NCBI GenBank assembly: GCA_003833135.1
Contig: QZLH01000409.1
Location: 37,697 to 77,006, forward strand
DNA length: 39,310 bases
Direction: 5' to 3'
DNA from: Oehlia diaphana
Lineage: Eukaryota > Glomeromycota > Glomeromycetes > Glomerales > Glomeraceae
In this document: positions 1 to 11,245 of the stretch, one piece after another
Numbering within the stretch: the stretch's first letter is position 1
Layout of the letters: each line of letters starts with the position of its first letter
The notes under the pieces: model-generated
Told to the model about the DNA's origin: nothing
The model's input: only the letters and a program-made list of their open reading frames with translations
Databases searched by the model: none
Translations under genes and position numbers: made by a program

Positions 1-69
<69 letters not shown>

Positions 70-74
70 AAAAA

Positions 75-108
<34 letters not shown>
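1..108. repeat. poly(A)-rich low-complexity tract
   Basis: Almost pure A, broken by two short TTA interruptions near positions 68 and 78. It lies at the very edge of the window, so it may be a contig-end homopolymer or the tail of a retroposed copy. Nothing upstream is visible to decide. Confidence 0.9.
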
Positions 109-110
<2 letters not shown>

Positions 111-1874
111 TTAGAAATTATTTATTTTAGTATTAAGGTAAATACTAAAAATAAAAAACTATGAGAATCGGTAAAAAAAGATATTTAAAAATAAAAACAA
201 ACAGACAATGCGATCAGCTGCGGCTGATTGCAACATCCCAAGAGGATAGGAATGGCCGAAAATGAAATATGATTAAAAAGAAGAATTAAAACTTTTTTTT
301 TCGTTATTATTTATATTGCAGTTTAGAGTTCATTAACCGGGAAAGTCTTAAACTCAGATTTTGTATTACCCAGATTTTTTACCCCGAATCTTGCGTCTAA
401 CCAATTTTCCAGTATTAAAGGCACGTCATTATTTGACATTTTTTAATTGACATCACATGTTTCTGTAAGTCATTCGATGGCACAGCAAGGGTTTTATCAA
501 ATTTCATTAATCCACTGCAATGATAATATATTCAAATACATACATACATCGCAGTATCGCACATATCGTACAAAAACTTTTTAGTAATCAAGAGTTTTAC
601 GATCAAAATTTCATTAACCGGTATTGGGTTAGTCACAAGAATCCAATAGATCAGGCGCAGACTCATCACGCGTTTCATGTAGCACAATTCAAATTATTTA
701 TACGGGAAGGTATCTGAACGTTACAGAATTTTTTTTTAGTCAAAAAGATAAATAATCTTTAATAAATTATAATTTTATATTTTAATATTTTCGGTCTTAT
801 TTAATACAAAATTACACTTATATTTACTACAGAAGCAATTTAAATTTAAAATTTATAATTCATTATCCTCAAATTATAAATTTAAACAATTTTTTCGAGC
901 TTAATGCTATTATTGCTTATTCAAACCATTTTTTTTTCTTATCGATATTTAAATGAGGAAGTATTTTAAACCCATTTTCAATATAAAATTTTTGAAAAAA
1001 GGATTAGTTTGCTTGTTTACTATAGATTTCTTTTTTAATAAGTTTATTCATTGCTTAATTAAGAAATTTATATGGAAGTAAGGAAAGTAACATAACTGTA
1101 AATTTCCCTATATGAAGTAATTAATCTTACACAAGGGCCCGAGTAACATATACCCAAATGGATTGTATATCTTTCCTTTTTTGGATAATTCCAGGCGGTA
1201 TTATATAATTATAGCTCTGAAGAGAAGCCTAGTAAACAAGTGTCGATCTCTTTTTCATTCTCAATCATTTCTTTATCAAAATATGTTACGCACTTGTTAA
1301 CCCATCTTGTAAAATGATCGACTTGTGATACAGTAGAAAGCTGTTACTCTTCTGCATAAAAAATTATTTTTCATGTCATATATTCATAATTTAAATTATA
1401 TAGATTTTTAAAACAATAATATTATCTACGTATTAAAATATTTATGATCCTGGCTCATATTAAAGTCAGTATCACAATAAAGAAAGAGTGTAATGATGAC
1501 GCTTAGATTATCATTTTATACAGTGTAACTGTAATGTTTAAAGTTTCTAAGTTATGCACCCCTTGCAGCCAATTTCTTCATTGAATTTCCAAAAATTTTA
1601 TAAGATCGATCACATGTCTGAGTTTTGCAGTTTCGAAAACAAAGAGTACAATGAGTTAAATCATTCAATAATAAAGTTTTACGGGGTAACTATGAATGTT
1701 AATATGAAATATAACGAAAGATCAGCAAAATAATTACACATGAGTAATGATCATTGATCTTGCCGCTTTCATTTGTATAACCATGGGTTGAAGAATATTT
1801 TTTCCCCCCTTTTAATTTGTTTCGACTTTTATATCTACTGATTTTAGTTTTTTTTTCATATACTCAAACTTTCA
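109..1874. other. intergenic, no gene recognised
   Basis: AT-rich sequence with frequent stops in all frames. A short open frame at 520-717 (+) has no recognisable motif and no splice support. A small imperfect hairpin with GATCAGC/GCTGATT arms lies near 211-230. The last few hundred bases should hold the promoter of the kinase gene starting at 1875, but I see no convincing TATA box at a sensible distance. Confidence 0.6.
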
Positions 1875-4800
1875 ATGGAGTCTTTTATCGAAAGTATTAA
1901 AAAGTTGATAAATTTACTTCACCTTTTATATCTATCAATTAAAAAAGTTTTAATGGATTTTTTTACTAATATCATTAAAAAGCTAATCAAATCATGTGAT
2001 TGTGACTGTGAATGTAATGCAAAACGTTTTAAACAAAATTTTAAAAATTGGACTAGTGGAAATAATTATATCGATAAATTTATTCAAGATATTCAGTTAA
2101 CAATTCATACTGATTATGAAATATCAAATGTATTAGAATGGATAACTTATGATAGGTTAAATGATATTAAAGAAGACGAATTCGGTGTAGCGTATAGAGC
2201 AAAGTGGTGTGATGGATGTATTGATAAATGGGATATCTATAATCAAAATTGGAAAAGATATAATAAAAATATGATTGTTACTCTGAAAAATATAAATAAT
2301 CCAATAAATGTTAAATCAGAATTTATAAATGAGGTATAATAAATATTTATTCGATTAAAAGTTTGAAATTTTCAATTTTTATTAATACACTTGATTATTT
2401 ATAGATTAAAGCTTCTCATAAAGTTTATGGAATAACTCAAGATCCAAAATCAAAAAAATATATGATGATTTGGAATGAAATATGTGAAAAGTGTAATCTT
2501 GTGTGTGACGCAAAACGTTTCCAACAAAATTTTGAAAATTGGACTAGTGGTAATAATAAAATCGATAAATTTATTCAAGATACTCAGTTATCAGCTCATC
2601 ATAATGTATCAGAAGCATTAGAATGGATACCTTATGATAGATTTTGTGATATTAAATGTACTACAAAAGGCGCGTTCGGTAATATGTATAGAGCAAGTTG
2701 GATTGATGGATATATGTATAGATGGGACAATAAAAGTCTAAATTGGATAAGATACAATCAAAATATGGTTGTAACTTTGAAAAGTTTAAGTAATCCTGCA
2801 AATAAGGTATTGTAAATTAAAAATTTAAAATTATTTTTAAATATAATGATTTTTAACTAATGTATTTAATTTTTTTTAATTTGTAGGTCACAATATCTCG
2901 TAAAGTTTATGGAATAACCCAAGATCCAGAGACCAAGTTTTATATGATGGTTTGGAATGAAATATGTGAAAAATGTAAATATATATGTTACACACAACAT
3001 TTTCAACAAAATTTTGAAAATTGGACAAGCGGAAATAATTTTATTGATAAATTTATTCAAGATTCTCAACTATTAGATTGTTATTCTGCAAAAAAGGCAT
3101 TAGAATGGATACCTTATAATCGATTATGTAGTATTAAATATTTTACAAAAGGTAAATTTAGCAATATGTATAAAGCGAATTGGATTGATGGATATATAGA
3201 TAAATGGGATAATAAAAATCAAAGTTGGATAAGGTATAATCAAAATATGGTTGTAACTTTGAAAAGTATAAATAATCCAACAAATATTATGTCAGAATTT
3301 ATAAATGAGGTATATAAAATTTGTTATTTAATGAATTTTGAGTTCACCGTCGGTGATCGTCGTCTTACCAGAATTAGGGTAGAATTTTGGGCAGAATTAA
3401 AAATGTCATCAAAATTCCGCCCGCCAATATTTGCTAATTCTGGTGCGGTGATGATCACCGCGCAGTGATTTAATTACAGTGTATTTAATATATATTTATT
3501 TAAATTTGCAGGTCACAGTTCGTCATAAAATTTACGGAATAACACAAGATCCAAAAACTAACAATTACATGGTAGTTTGGAATGAAATATGTGTAAAATG
3601 TAATAATATATGTTATACACAACATTTCCAACAAAACTTTGAAAATTGGACTAGCGGAAATAATCTTATCAATAAATTTATTCAGGATTCTCAACTATTA
3701 GATTGTTTTACTGCAAAGAAAACATTAGAATGGATACCTTATAATAGATTTTGTAATATTAGGGATTATAAAAAATGTAAGACTAACGAAGCATATAAAG
3801 CGAATTGGATTGATGGATGTATATATAAATGGGATAACAAAATTCAAAATTGGGAAAGAGACGAACAAAATATGTCTGTGGTTCTGAATACTTTAAATAA
3901 TCCAGAAGATTTTATATTAAAGTTTACAAATGAGGTATATGAAGTTATTATTTATTAAAATGTTAATGTTTAAGAATTTTATCTAACTTTTACTAATATA
4001 TATATTTAACTTATTAATATTTATATTTTATAGATTACAGTAACCAATAAAGTTTATGGAATAACTAAAGATTCAGAAAATAATTATAGGATGGTCTGTA
4101 ATGAAATATGTGAAAAGTGTAATTATGTATGTTATGCAAAAAAATTTCAACAAGATTTTGATAATTGGACCAGTGGTAATAGTTATATTGATAGATTTAT
4201 TCAAGATTCCCAGTTATCAGCACATGGTAATTATGAAGTATTTAAAAAAGTATTTGAATGGATACCTTATAAAAGATTTTATGATACTGTATATATTACG
4301 AAAGATGAGTTAGGTGAAATATATAGAGCAAAATGGATTGATGAACGTATACAGTATTGGTATAATAATAATTGGAATAGACCAAATCAAAAATTTATGT
4401 TTGTGATTCTGAAAAGTTTAAATAATTCTAAAAATATTACACTAAAATTTATGAATGAGGTATGAAAAATTAATTTATTATCATTCTAAAATTTTTTAAA
4501 AATCTTATATCTAATGTTTTATATTTGTAGATCACAGTACCCCATAAATTTTATGGAATAACTCAAGACCCAAAAACAAAAAATTACATGATAGTTTATA
4601 TATGTAAAAAATGTAAAGATACATGTTATACAGAATACTTTCAACAAAATTTCAAAAATTGGACAAGTGGTAATAATGATATTGATAAATTTATTCAAGA
4701 TGTTCAAACTTCATATTGTTATACAAATAATGTATTAGAATGGATACCTTACAATAAATTTTATGATATTAAATATATTGCAAAAGGTGGATTTGGTAAA

Positions 4801-6299
4801 GTATATAAAGCAAAATGGATTGATGGATGTATAGATAAATGGGATAATAAACATCAAAATTGGGAAAGAAAAGATCAAAATATGTTTGTGGCTCTGAAAA
4901 ATCTAGATAATTCAAAAAATATTACACTGAAATTTATGAATGAGGTAAATTATTTATTTATTTATTACTTTAATCAATATTAATTTTGATTTTCATATTA
5001 ATACTTATTTTGTAAATATAGATTATATTACATTTTAAAGTAAGTTTAAATAAGTGTATTATTAAACTTTATGGAATAACTCAAGATCCAGTAACAAAAA
5101 ATTATATAATGGTTTTGGATTATGCAGAGCATGGAAGTTTGCGAAATTATTTAAATACGTGCAATAATAAATTAAGTTGGAATGATAAGATTAATTATTT
5201 ACATAGCATTGCACATGGACTTAAAGATATTCATGAAAAAGAACTAATTCATCGAGATTTGCATATTGGTAATATATTAAGATGCAGAAATGTTACGTGT
5301 ATAACCGATATGGGATTATGTAAACCTGCAGATTATAATGCATCAGAGAATTCAAAAAACAGTATATATGGTGTATTGCCTTATATTGCTCCTGAAATTT
5401 TACGAGGTCAAAATTATACCAAAGCTGCTGATATTTATAGTTTTGGTATAATAATGTATGAAGTAATTTCTGGGTTACCTTCATATCATGATGTAAGTCA
5501 TGATACAAGTTTAGCTATAAAAATTTGTAAAGGATTAAGACCAAGGTTCAATATGAAAGTACCTCAATTAATTGAGCATTTAATTAATAGATGCTTGGAT
5601 GTTAATCAATTAAATCGACCAAAAGCAAAAGAAATAAAAGAAGTTTTAAGTCAATGGTATATAGAGTCTTATAGTAAATACCATCACAAAAATGCGGAAA
5701 TAAGAAAACAAATTAAAGAAGCAGAAAATATCAATAATAGCGGAACCAATCTAGGAATAGTACCGTATAAAACACATTCAGAAGCTATTTATGCTAGCAG
5801 ATTACTTGATTTCACTGGTAAGAAAATTGATTGTGAAAGCTTTAGATATTTGAATATTCAGATTAACGACAAAATACTAATAATTTATTTTATCTGTTAA
5901 ATAGAATCTCTTCAAATCAATATTTCTCTATTAAAGTTTAACAATCTGAAGCCAAAAAACTCTGATAGATCTTGCAAAGAACCTGATAATGCAATTAACA
6001 TAAATTCTACAGGTATTTTTTTATAAAGTTACTAATTAAATAAATATAAAAATAATATTAAGTTTTAAATTTGTTAAATAGAATCCAAACAAGCTAATAT
6101 TTCTCAACTAGAAAATGACAATAATAATCTTCTTGAACCAAATAATTATGACGATTTTTCCAAAGAAAATGACAGTATAATTAGTGTGGAATCTTTAGCA
6201 GGTAAATGATTAAGAGACATCAAATTTAATTATAAAAATACTAATAAAATTTTTATTAAATACTTAGTGACTCAATCTTTACAAATTGATATTTCTTAA
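1875..6299 (+). CDS. TKL-like protein kinase with tandemly repeated N-lobe exons
   Basis: Ten exons: 1875-2333, 2405-2806, 2887-3309, 3512-3934, 4034-4459, 4531-4944, 5022-5817, 5905-6012, 6082-6201 and 6268-6299. All introns are GT..AG. The sum is 3603 nt, one open frame of 1200 codons plus stop. Exon 1 gives a basic, hydrophobic N-terminus, a Cys cluster (CDCDCEC) and a first N-lobe. Exons 2-6 each repeat beta4-beta5 (YGITQDP), a CxxC motif and an N-lobe from glycine loop to alphaC. Exon 7 is the catalytic C-lobe: HRDLHIGN near residue 926, DMG in place of DFG near 945, IAPEIL near 973. Exons 8-10 are a low-complexity tail. If translated whole, it is five partial N-lobes before one apparently complete kinase. 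Substrate and pathway are unknown. Family assignment to the expanded mycorrhizal-fungal kinases is from memory. Exon joins follow from sequence, but real transcripts may skip units. An alternative start is the Met at 1953, matching the paralogue. Confidence 0.72.
2405..4944 (+). repeat. five-copy N-lobe exon array (phase 0-0 cassettes)
   Basis: Units are 2405-2806, 2887-3309, 3512-3934, 4034-4459 and 4531-4944. Each starts right after an AG with (I/V)(T/K)...YGIT(Q/K)D and, except the first, ends in NE before GT. Lengths are 402, 423, 423, 426 and 414 nt, all divisible by three. Glycine loops in order are KGAFGNMY, KGKFSNMY, KKCKTNEAY, KDELGEIY and KGGFGKVY. The beta3 motifs are VTLK, VTLK, VVLN, VILK and VALK, so unit 4 has lost the Lys and only the last unit is canonical. 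The first unit stops early at NPANK, lacking the alphaC tail. Exon 1 (1875-2333) carries the same N-lobe without the beta4-beta5 lead-in. The shared sequence covers whole exons and their splice borders, so the array arose by unequal exchange at DNA level. Confidence 0.85.
3345..3467. mobile_element. MITE in intron 3 of the kinase gene
   Basis: A 123-bp inverted-repeat block lies inside the intron 3310-3511. The left end reads CACCGTCGGTGATCGTCGTC; the reverse complement of the right end reads CACTGCGCGGTGATCATCAC. Both continue into CCAGAATTAG, giving arms of about 34 bp. It explains why this intron is 202 nt while its neighbours are 71-99 nt. Donor and acceptor of the host intron are intact. 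The CACTG-like ends hint at a CACTA-type source, but I could not find a clean target duplication. A motif identical over 13 bases (CGGTGATCGTCGT) recurs alone near 23062. Confidence 0.7.
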
Positions 6300-6951
6300 A
6301 TTGAGCATCAATTGAGATTGTAAAGTTTCTATTTATGTTTATTATAATCTGACTTTTTATTTATATTTAATAATATGTTTGTTTTTGTTTATTTATTAGA
6401 TCAAAGTTCTGAAAAAATCATTTTATAATATTTTGTTTAATTTCACAAACATGCAAAGGTAGCAAATGATTAAATTGAGCAATTTAAAAAAGAATTATCT
6501 ACATATTATCTTATAGTTTATTCATTTTTTATTATTTTATTCAAATTATATTATCATGATATTATTTATTAAATAAAATATTTTGTATTTATAGTATATT
6601 ATAATTTGAATTATAAAGTTCAGTTGTAATTAAATAAATTCATGCAATCTTTATCCAGATTCTTATTTGGGTCAAATAATCCGGATCCAGATTGGATTTG
6701 GCAATAATTCTGGCCAATATTCATAACGCCGGCCAGAATTACAAATTTGGTCAAAATTATCTATAAAGACCGCGAAATTTTCATAAATCCAATTTTATTC
6801 AATACTTTTTTTAACATTTCTTCATAACTATAATTACGAAATTTTTGATAAACAAGATATTTTTATTTCTTTCAAAAATTAAAGAATTGTTTGAATTAAA
6901 TTACATAACACTAAGATTTTAATTTCTAAAAAAAGTTATTATAATTATATA
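6300..6951. other. 3' flank of kinase gene, no gene
   Basis: AT-rich noncoding DNA following the stop at 6297-6299. A short inverted repeat, AATTCTGGCC with GGCCAGAATT, lies near 6705-6740 and may be the remnant of a small element. No splice-linked continuation of the gene was found. Confidence 0.6.
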
Positions 6952-7514
6952 CATCAGGAAATTTTTTTAGGCGTAATTTAGTGTAATCTTTCGGAGGTGG
7001 TGTAAAATTTCAAAATATTACACTAAAAACGTAAGGGCGTGCCAGAAATTACGTGATTTAGTGGGTGGGTGGGGGTCAGGTCCTGCAATCAGGTGTCACA
7101 ATATACCTTTTATGGTAATAGTATATCTTTTGTAGTAAATAACATATAATTTGTTTATTAAGAAGATTTTTTGCAATTATCTCACTATCTAAAAGTCCAA
7201 TTTTAATGATTTTTTTTTGTTTTGTAAAGCATAAAGAGGTCTACAAAACAAAAAAAAGCTTATGCAAATTGGATTATTAGATAGCCAACTAATTGTATTA
7301 TAATATATATATTAATATATTATATTATAATTATATTATACTGTATGTATTTTTTAGCCAATCAGAATTCAATCACATGGTGGGTAGGGGGTCAGGTCTC
7401 TAATTAGGCATAATCACGTGATTTCTGGCTATTACGTTTTTAGTGTAATGTTTCAAAATTTTACACCACCTCCGATATATTACACTAAATTACGCTTAAA
7501 AAAATTTCCTGATG
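6952..7514. mobile_element. TA-flanked inverted-repeat element with a nested inverted repeat
   Basis: The left end starts CATCAGGAAATTTTTTTAGG and the right end, reverse complemented, starts CATCAGGAAATTTTTTTAAG. The arms stay alignable for about 100 bp, including GGAGGTGGTGTAAAATTT and TTACACTAAAAACGTAA. Both ends are bordered by TA (6950-6951 and 7515-7516), as expected for Tc1/mariner-like target sites. There is no coding capacity. Inside it, 7174-7295 forms a second inverted repeat: about 30-bp arms of CTATCTAA/TCCAATTT type around a TTTTGTTTTGTA/TACAAAACAAAA stem, probably a nested insertion. Both arms also carry a GGGTSGGGGTCAGGTC-like segment in direct orientation, so the termini are composite. 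Confidence 0.75.
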
Positions 7515-7760
7515 TAGTATCTCAATTTTTTGTAATTTGATCTGAATAATTTTTCATTCAAAAATAATAATTATTATTTCATTGTAAATAATAATAATGA
7601 TTTTTTTTTCTTTTAAACATTTGAGGCAAAAAATGATTCTTTGTTTAATAAATTAAACTTCAGTTGACCAACATATGATACAAGTGTTTTTGGTGTTTTC
7701 ACTTTACAGTATTTGAAATTTTGTCTATGGATGCACTTTAATGAAAAATATTATATAAGT

Positions 7761-7850
7761 TACAGTGCTATGCAAAAAAAATATACTTATTTCTGTTATA
7801 AGTTACGGTGCTATGCAAAAAAAAATATATAAAGATTCATCTGGATTCTG
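7761..7850. repeat. duplicated Tc1-like terminal motif
   Basis: The sequence ACAGTGCTATGCAAAAAAAA at about 7761 recurs as ACGGTGCTATGCAAAAAAAA at about 7804, 43 bases later. It resembles the CAGTG..TGCAAAA ends of Tc1-like transposons. It lies upstream of a transposase remnant on the opposite side of a palindromic element, so it may be one end of the disrupted transposon. The matching far end was not identified with confidence. Confidence 0.4.
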
Positions 7851-7917
7851 GTTTAAACTGTATATTTTTGATCCGGATTATAGACGGTTCGGATTAGAAC
7901 TGAAATCCGTAAGAACT

Positions 7918-8308
7918 GAACCGAAAAACTGGCGCTTCGGTTCAGTTTAATCCGATTTTTAAAAAAATGCGAAAAATTGAATTACCAGAGATCGAGTGAT
8001 CATATAAAGTCGTGCCATATATCATTGGAATCCTTGCAATGAGACGCGTCTAATGGTGGCAAGATCACGTCTCTAGCATCGATAGATCACATGTTAGATC
8101 ACAGCAAATCTTTTACATAAAATTAGCATTAGAAAGCTATCTATCGATGCTAGAGACGTGATCTTGCCACCATTCGACGCGTCTCATTGCAAGGATTCCA
8201 ATGATATATGGCACGACTTTATACGATCATTCGATCTCCGGTAATTCAATTTTTCGCATTTTTTTAAAAATCGGATTAAACCGAACTGAACCGCCAGTTT
8301 TTCGGTTC
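7918..8308. mobile_element. foldback (long palindrome) element core
   Basis: Arms 7918-8087 and 8139-8308, about 170 bp each, are near-perfect reverse complements around a 51-bp loop. Landmarks are TCTAGCATCGATAGAT beside the loop, GCAAGGATTCCAATGATATA mid-arm and GGTTCAGTTTAATCCGATTT towards the outside. Degenerate flanking blocks rich in AACCGAACTGAACCG-type repeats extend it to roughly 7860-8390. It has no coding capacity. It appears inserted in a Tc1-like transposon, because terminal-like motifs lie to its left and the transposase fragment breaks off at its right border. Confidence 0.85.
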
Positions 8309-8375
8309 TAATACCTGAACCGAACTGAACCGAATTTTGAGCCAGTTTCGGATTGGTTCCCGGATTTAGCCCAAA

Positions 8376-8760
8376 CCGTTCGGAGCTTTATGCATGCTTT
8401 TTTGATACAAAAGGTTTTTTGCTGCAACATGGGAATGGATTCCAGCATCATATAGTGTCTGTATAGCAGTTGTTAGACTGCAACTTAAGCCCAATGTATT
8501 AATAGTTTCATGTAAAAATTTGCATCTGTTCTTTTTAACTTCATTTATAAGTGCATTTTTCTCATTATTATTGAGAGCAGGTGGCCATCCTGATCGCAGT
8601 AAATTTTCAGTCACCCCTGTCTTCTTGTATTTGTCAATAAATCTACGTATTGTGGTAGGGTCATACCCTATTTTTCTTGCTATTTGTGCAGGGTTAAAAT
8701 TTCCATATATGCTAGTATTTTTCCTTTCTCCAGAGGAGATAATTTGGTGTAATGTGACAT
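8376..8760 (-). pseudogene. Tc1/mariner-like transposase, N-terminal fragment
   Basis: Reading leftwards from the ATG at 8760 gives MSHYTKLSPLEKGKILAYME. A frame change near 8700 then leads into NPAQIARKIGYDPTTIRRFI, followed by a long open stretch from about 8614 with SGWPPALNNNEKNALINEV and LYDAGIHSHVAAKNLL. The order of a first helix-turn-helix, an R-S-G-(R/W)-P linker and a second helix-turn-helix ending in a basic G.H.R-like segment is that of the Tc1-family DNA-binding region. The catalytic DDE domain is missing. The reading breaks off at the foldback element near 8390. The gene is dead through both the frameshift and the truncation. Confidence 0.7.
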
Positions 8761-8899
8761 GATTTTTTTACCATGCCATGCATTCATCAGGTCATAAAAT
8801 TATGAGGAAAACATTTAAAATAATAAAAAATAGGGGTATAAATAATTTAAATTAGGTGTATTGTTACACAACAAAAAATTGGGTGAGTCTTTCCAAGGT

Positions 8900-9797
8900 G
8901 ACTATACATGTATTTTAAATAACTTAACATTTTAGTTTAGGCTGTCCATATATGAATATGACGTTAATTTGTTAATTTGTATAATTTGAAATAGTCCTTG
9001 ACTTCTTGTTGTACTACAGTTTGATAAAATTAATTCATATTACATAAGTACAACTGTTAAAGAAATATAGATATATTAGTAAAATTATTTTATATATTGT
9101 ATGTATGTAAATATTTGCATTACACTTATTTAATCATAAATTATATATAGGTCTATATTTAAATAATTCTATCATATTCATGCAATTTTATATGAAATAT
9201 TTATATAAAATTTATTTAACTTTAATCCATATGTAAATTTATATTTAATGATTCTGTATTTATGCAAATTTTATATAAATCCTTAGAATTTTTCTACAAT
9301 TATGTAAAAATAAAATAAATAAATTGCTCACATATATAATAGATTTATAAAAATTATATAATAAATTTACATTGGATATATGGAATTATAGATATTACAT
9401 AGACTCTATAAAAAAATACAACTCCTGATGAGATAAATGAATACATACAAGCTAATCAAATAAAGCTAGTATAATTTAAAATTTTATCTAACATTATTTC
9501 TACTCCTAATCCCATTCATTATATTTTATAACTTCTTCAAACTAATCAAAAGTTGCAATTCACTAATTGTTGAAAAGCAAAAAAAAAAAAGAAAATTAAC
9601 CACTTTTAAACTATAATAGAGCTGCTACCTTCCTACTGAAGATTAATGATAATTAAATTTTAGTGAAAAAAATATACTCAAAAAACATAAATTTTAACAT
9701 TTTACAATAACTGATATATATAGCAAATAAATGGTTATAATTAATCAAAATTTTTTCTTTGCCTTTATATTATACTTATGGTAGCCTTGTTTTCTAT
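8900..9797. other. intergenic between transposon block and kinase 3' end
   Basis: Very AT-rich DNA without open frames of note. It is the 3' flank of the minus-strand kinase gene. No recognisable element, RNA gene or further tail exon was seen. Confidence 0.55.
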
Positions 9798-11245
9798 TTA
9801 TATTAAATAGTTACCATTATTACTAATGCCCAATTGAGAAATGTCAATTTGTAGAGATTCTATTTAATAAATAAAAAAATTAATACTATTTTTAAATGAT
9901 AATTTGAATATTTTTTTATTAATAGATACCTGAAGAATTCATATCATCATTTTTTTTGTAAGAATCTTCAGAATTATTTGGTTCAGGAAAATTATTATTA
10001 TCAATTTTTAATTGTAAATTATTAATTTGCAAAGATTCTATTAATGAATTAAAAATTTATTAATATTTTTAAAATTGATTTTATTAATTTCTAATTTCTA
10101 AAAAATATACCTGAAGGTTCCATTGTAATAATATTATTTTTTTCATAACTATCATCAAAGTTTTTTAGTTCAAAATTATTATTATTTTTCAATTGTGAAA
10201 TATCAATTTGTAAGGATTCTATTTAATAAATAAATACTTATTAGTATTTTTACAATTAGTATGAATTTTTTTACCAATAAATACCTGAAAATTTTACACT
10301 AATTATATTATCATTTTGCTCATAATAATCTTCAGAATTTTTTGGTTCAGGAAGATTTCTAAAACCAAGTAATCTGCTAGTATAAATAGCTTCTGAATGT
10401 GTTTCATATGATACTCCTAGATTGGTTGAAATTAAACTGCTAGTTTGTAAACTATTATTGATATTTTCTGCTTCTTTAATTTGTTTATTTATTGTCGCAT
10501 TATAGTGATGATATTTACTACATGATTCTCTATACCACCGACTTAAAATTTCTTTAATTTCTTCAATTTTCGGTCTATCTAATTGATTTGCATCTAAGCA
10601 TCTTTTAATTAGACACACAATTAATTGAGGTACTTTAATATTGAACCTTGGTCTAACTCCTTTACAAATTTTTATTGCTAAATTTATATCATGACCTTCA
10701 TCATAATATGGCGGTAATCCAGAAATTACTTCATACATAATTATACCAAAACTATAAATGTCTGCAGCCTTAGTATATTTTTGTCCTCTTAAAATTTCAG
10801 GAGCAATATAAGGTAAAACACCATGTACACTATGTTTAGTATTTTTTGTATTTATTGATGCATTATAATCTGCAGGTTTACATAATCCCATATCAGTTAT
10901 ACAAGTGAGATCTTTAAGTCTTAATATATTACCAATATGCAAATCTCGATGAATTAATTCATTTTCATGAATATCCTTAAGTCCATGTGCAATGCTATGT
11001 AAGTAATTGATCTTATCAATCCAACTTAATTCATTATGACTAGTATCTAAATAATTTCGTAAACTTCCATTCTCTGCATAATCCAAAACCATGATATAGT
11101 CTTGTGTTTCCGGATCTTGAGTTATTCCATAAAATTTAATAATACATTTGCTCAAATTTACTTTGTAATGTAATGCAATCTGTATATTTATAAATAAGTA
11201 TTAATACCAAAAATTAAATATCTAATAAGTAATAATTGAATAATT

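Noticed and set aside
520..717. 65-codon open frame near the left end
   Set aside because: No family motif, no splice-linked exon and no sensible codon or context evidence; probably chance.
2866..4707. Antisense open frames at 2866-3069, 3500-3694 and 4519-4707, all starting like MRILNKFI and with similar sequence
   Set aside because: They are the reverse of the same stretch of each N-lobe cassette, so their similarity follows from the exon repeat. They lack splice or start context.
7765..7950. Open frame of 61 codons on the + strand
   Set aside because: It lies across Tc1-like terminal motifs and the outer part of the foldback element; low-complexity translation of repeats.
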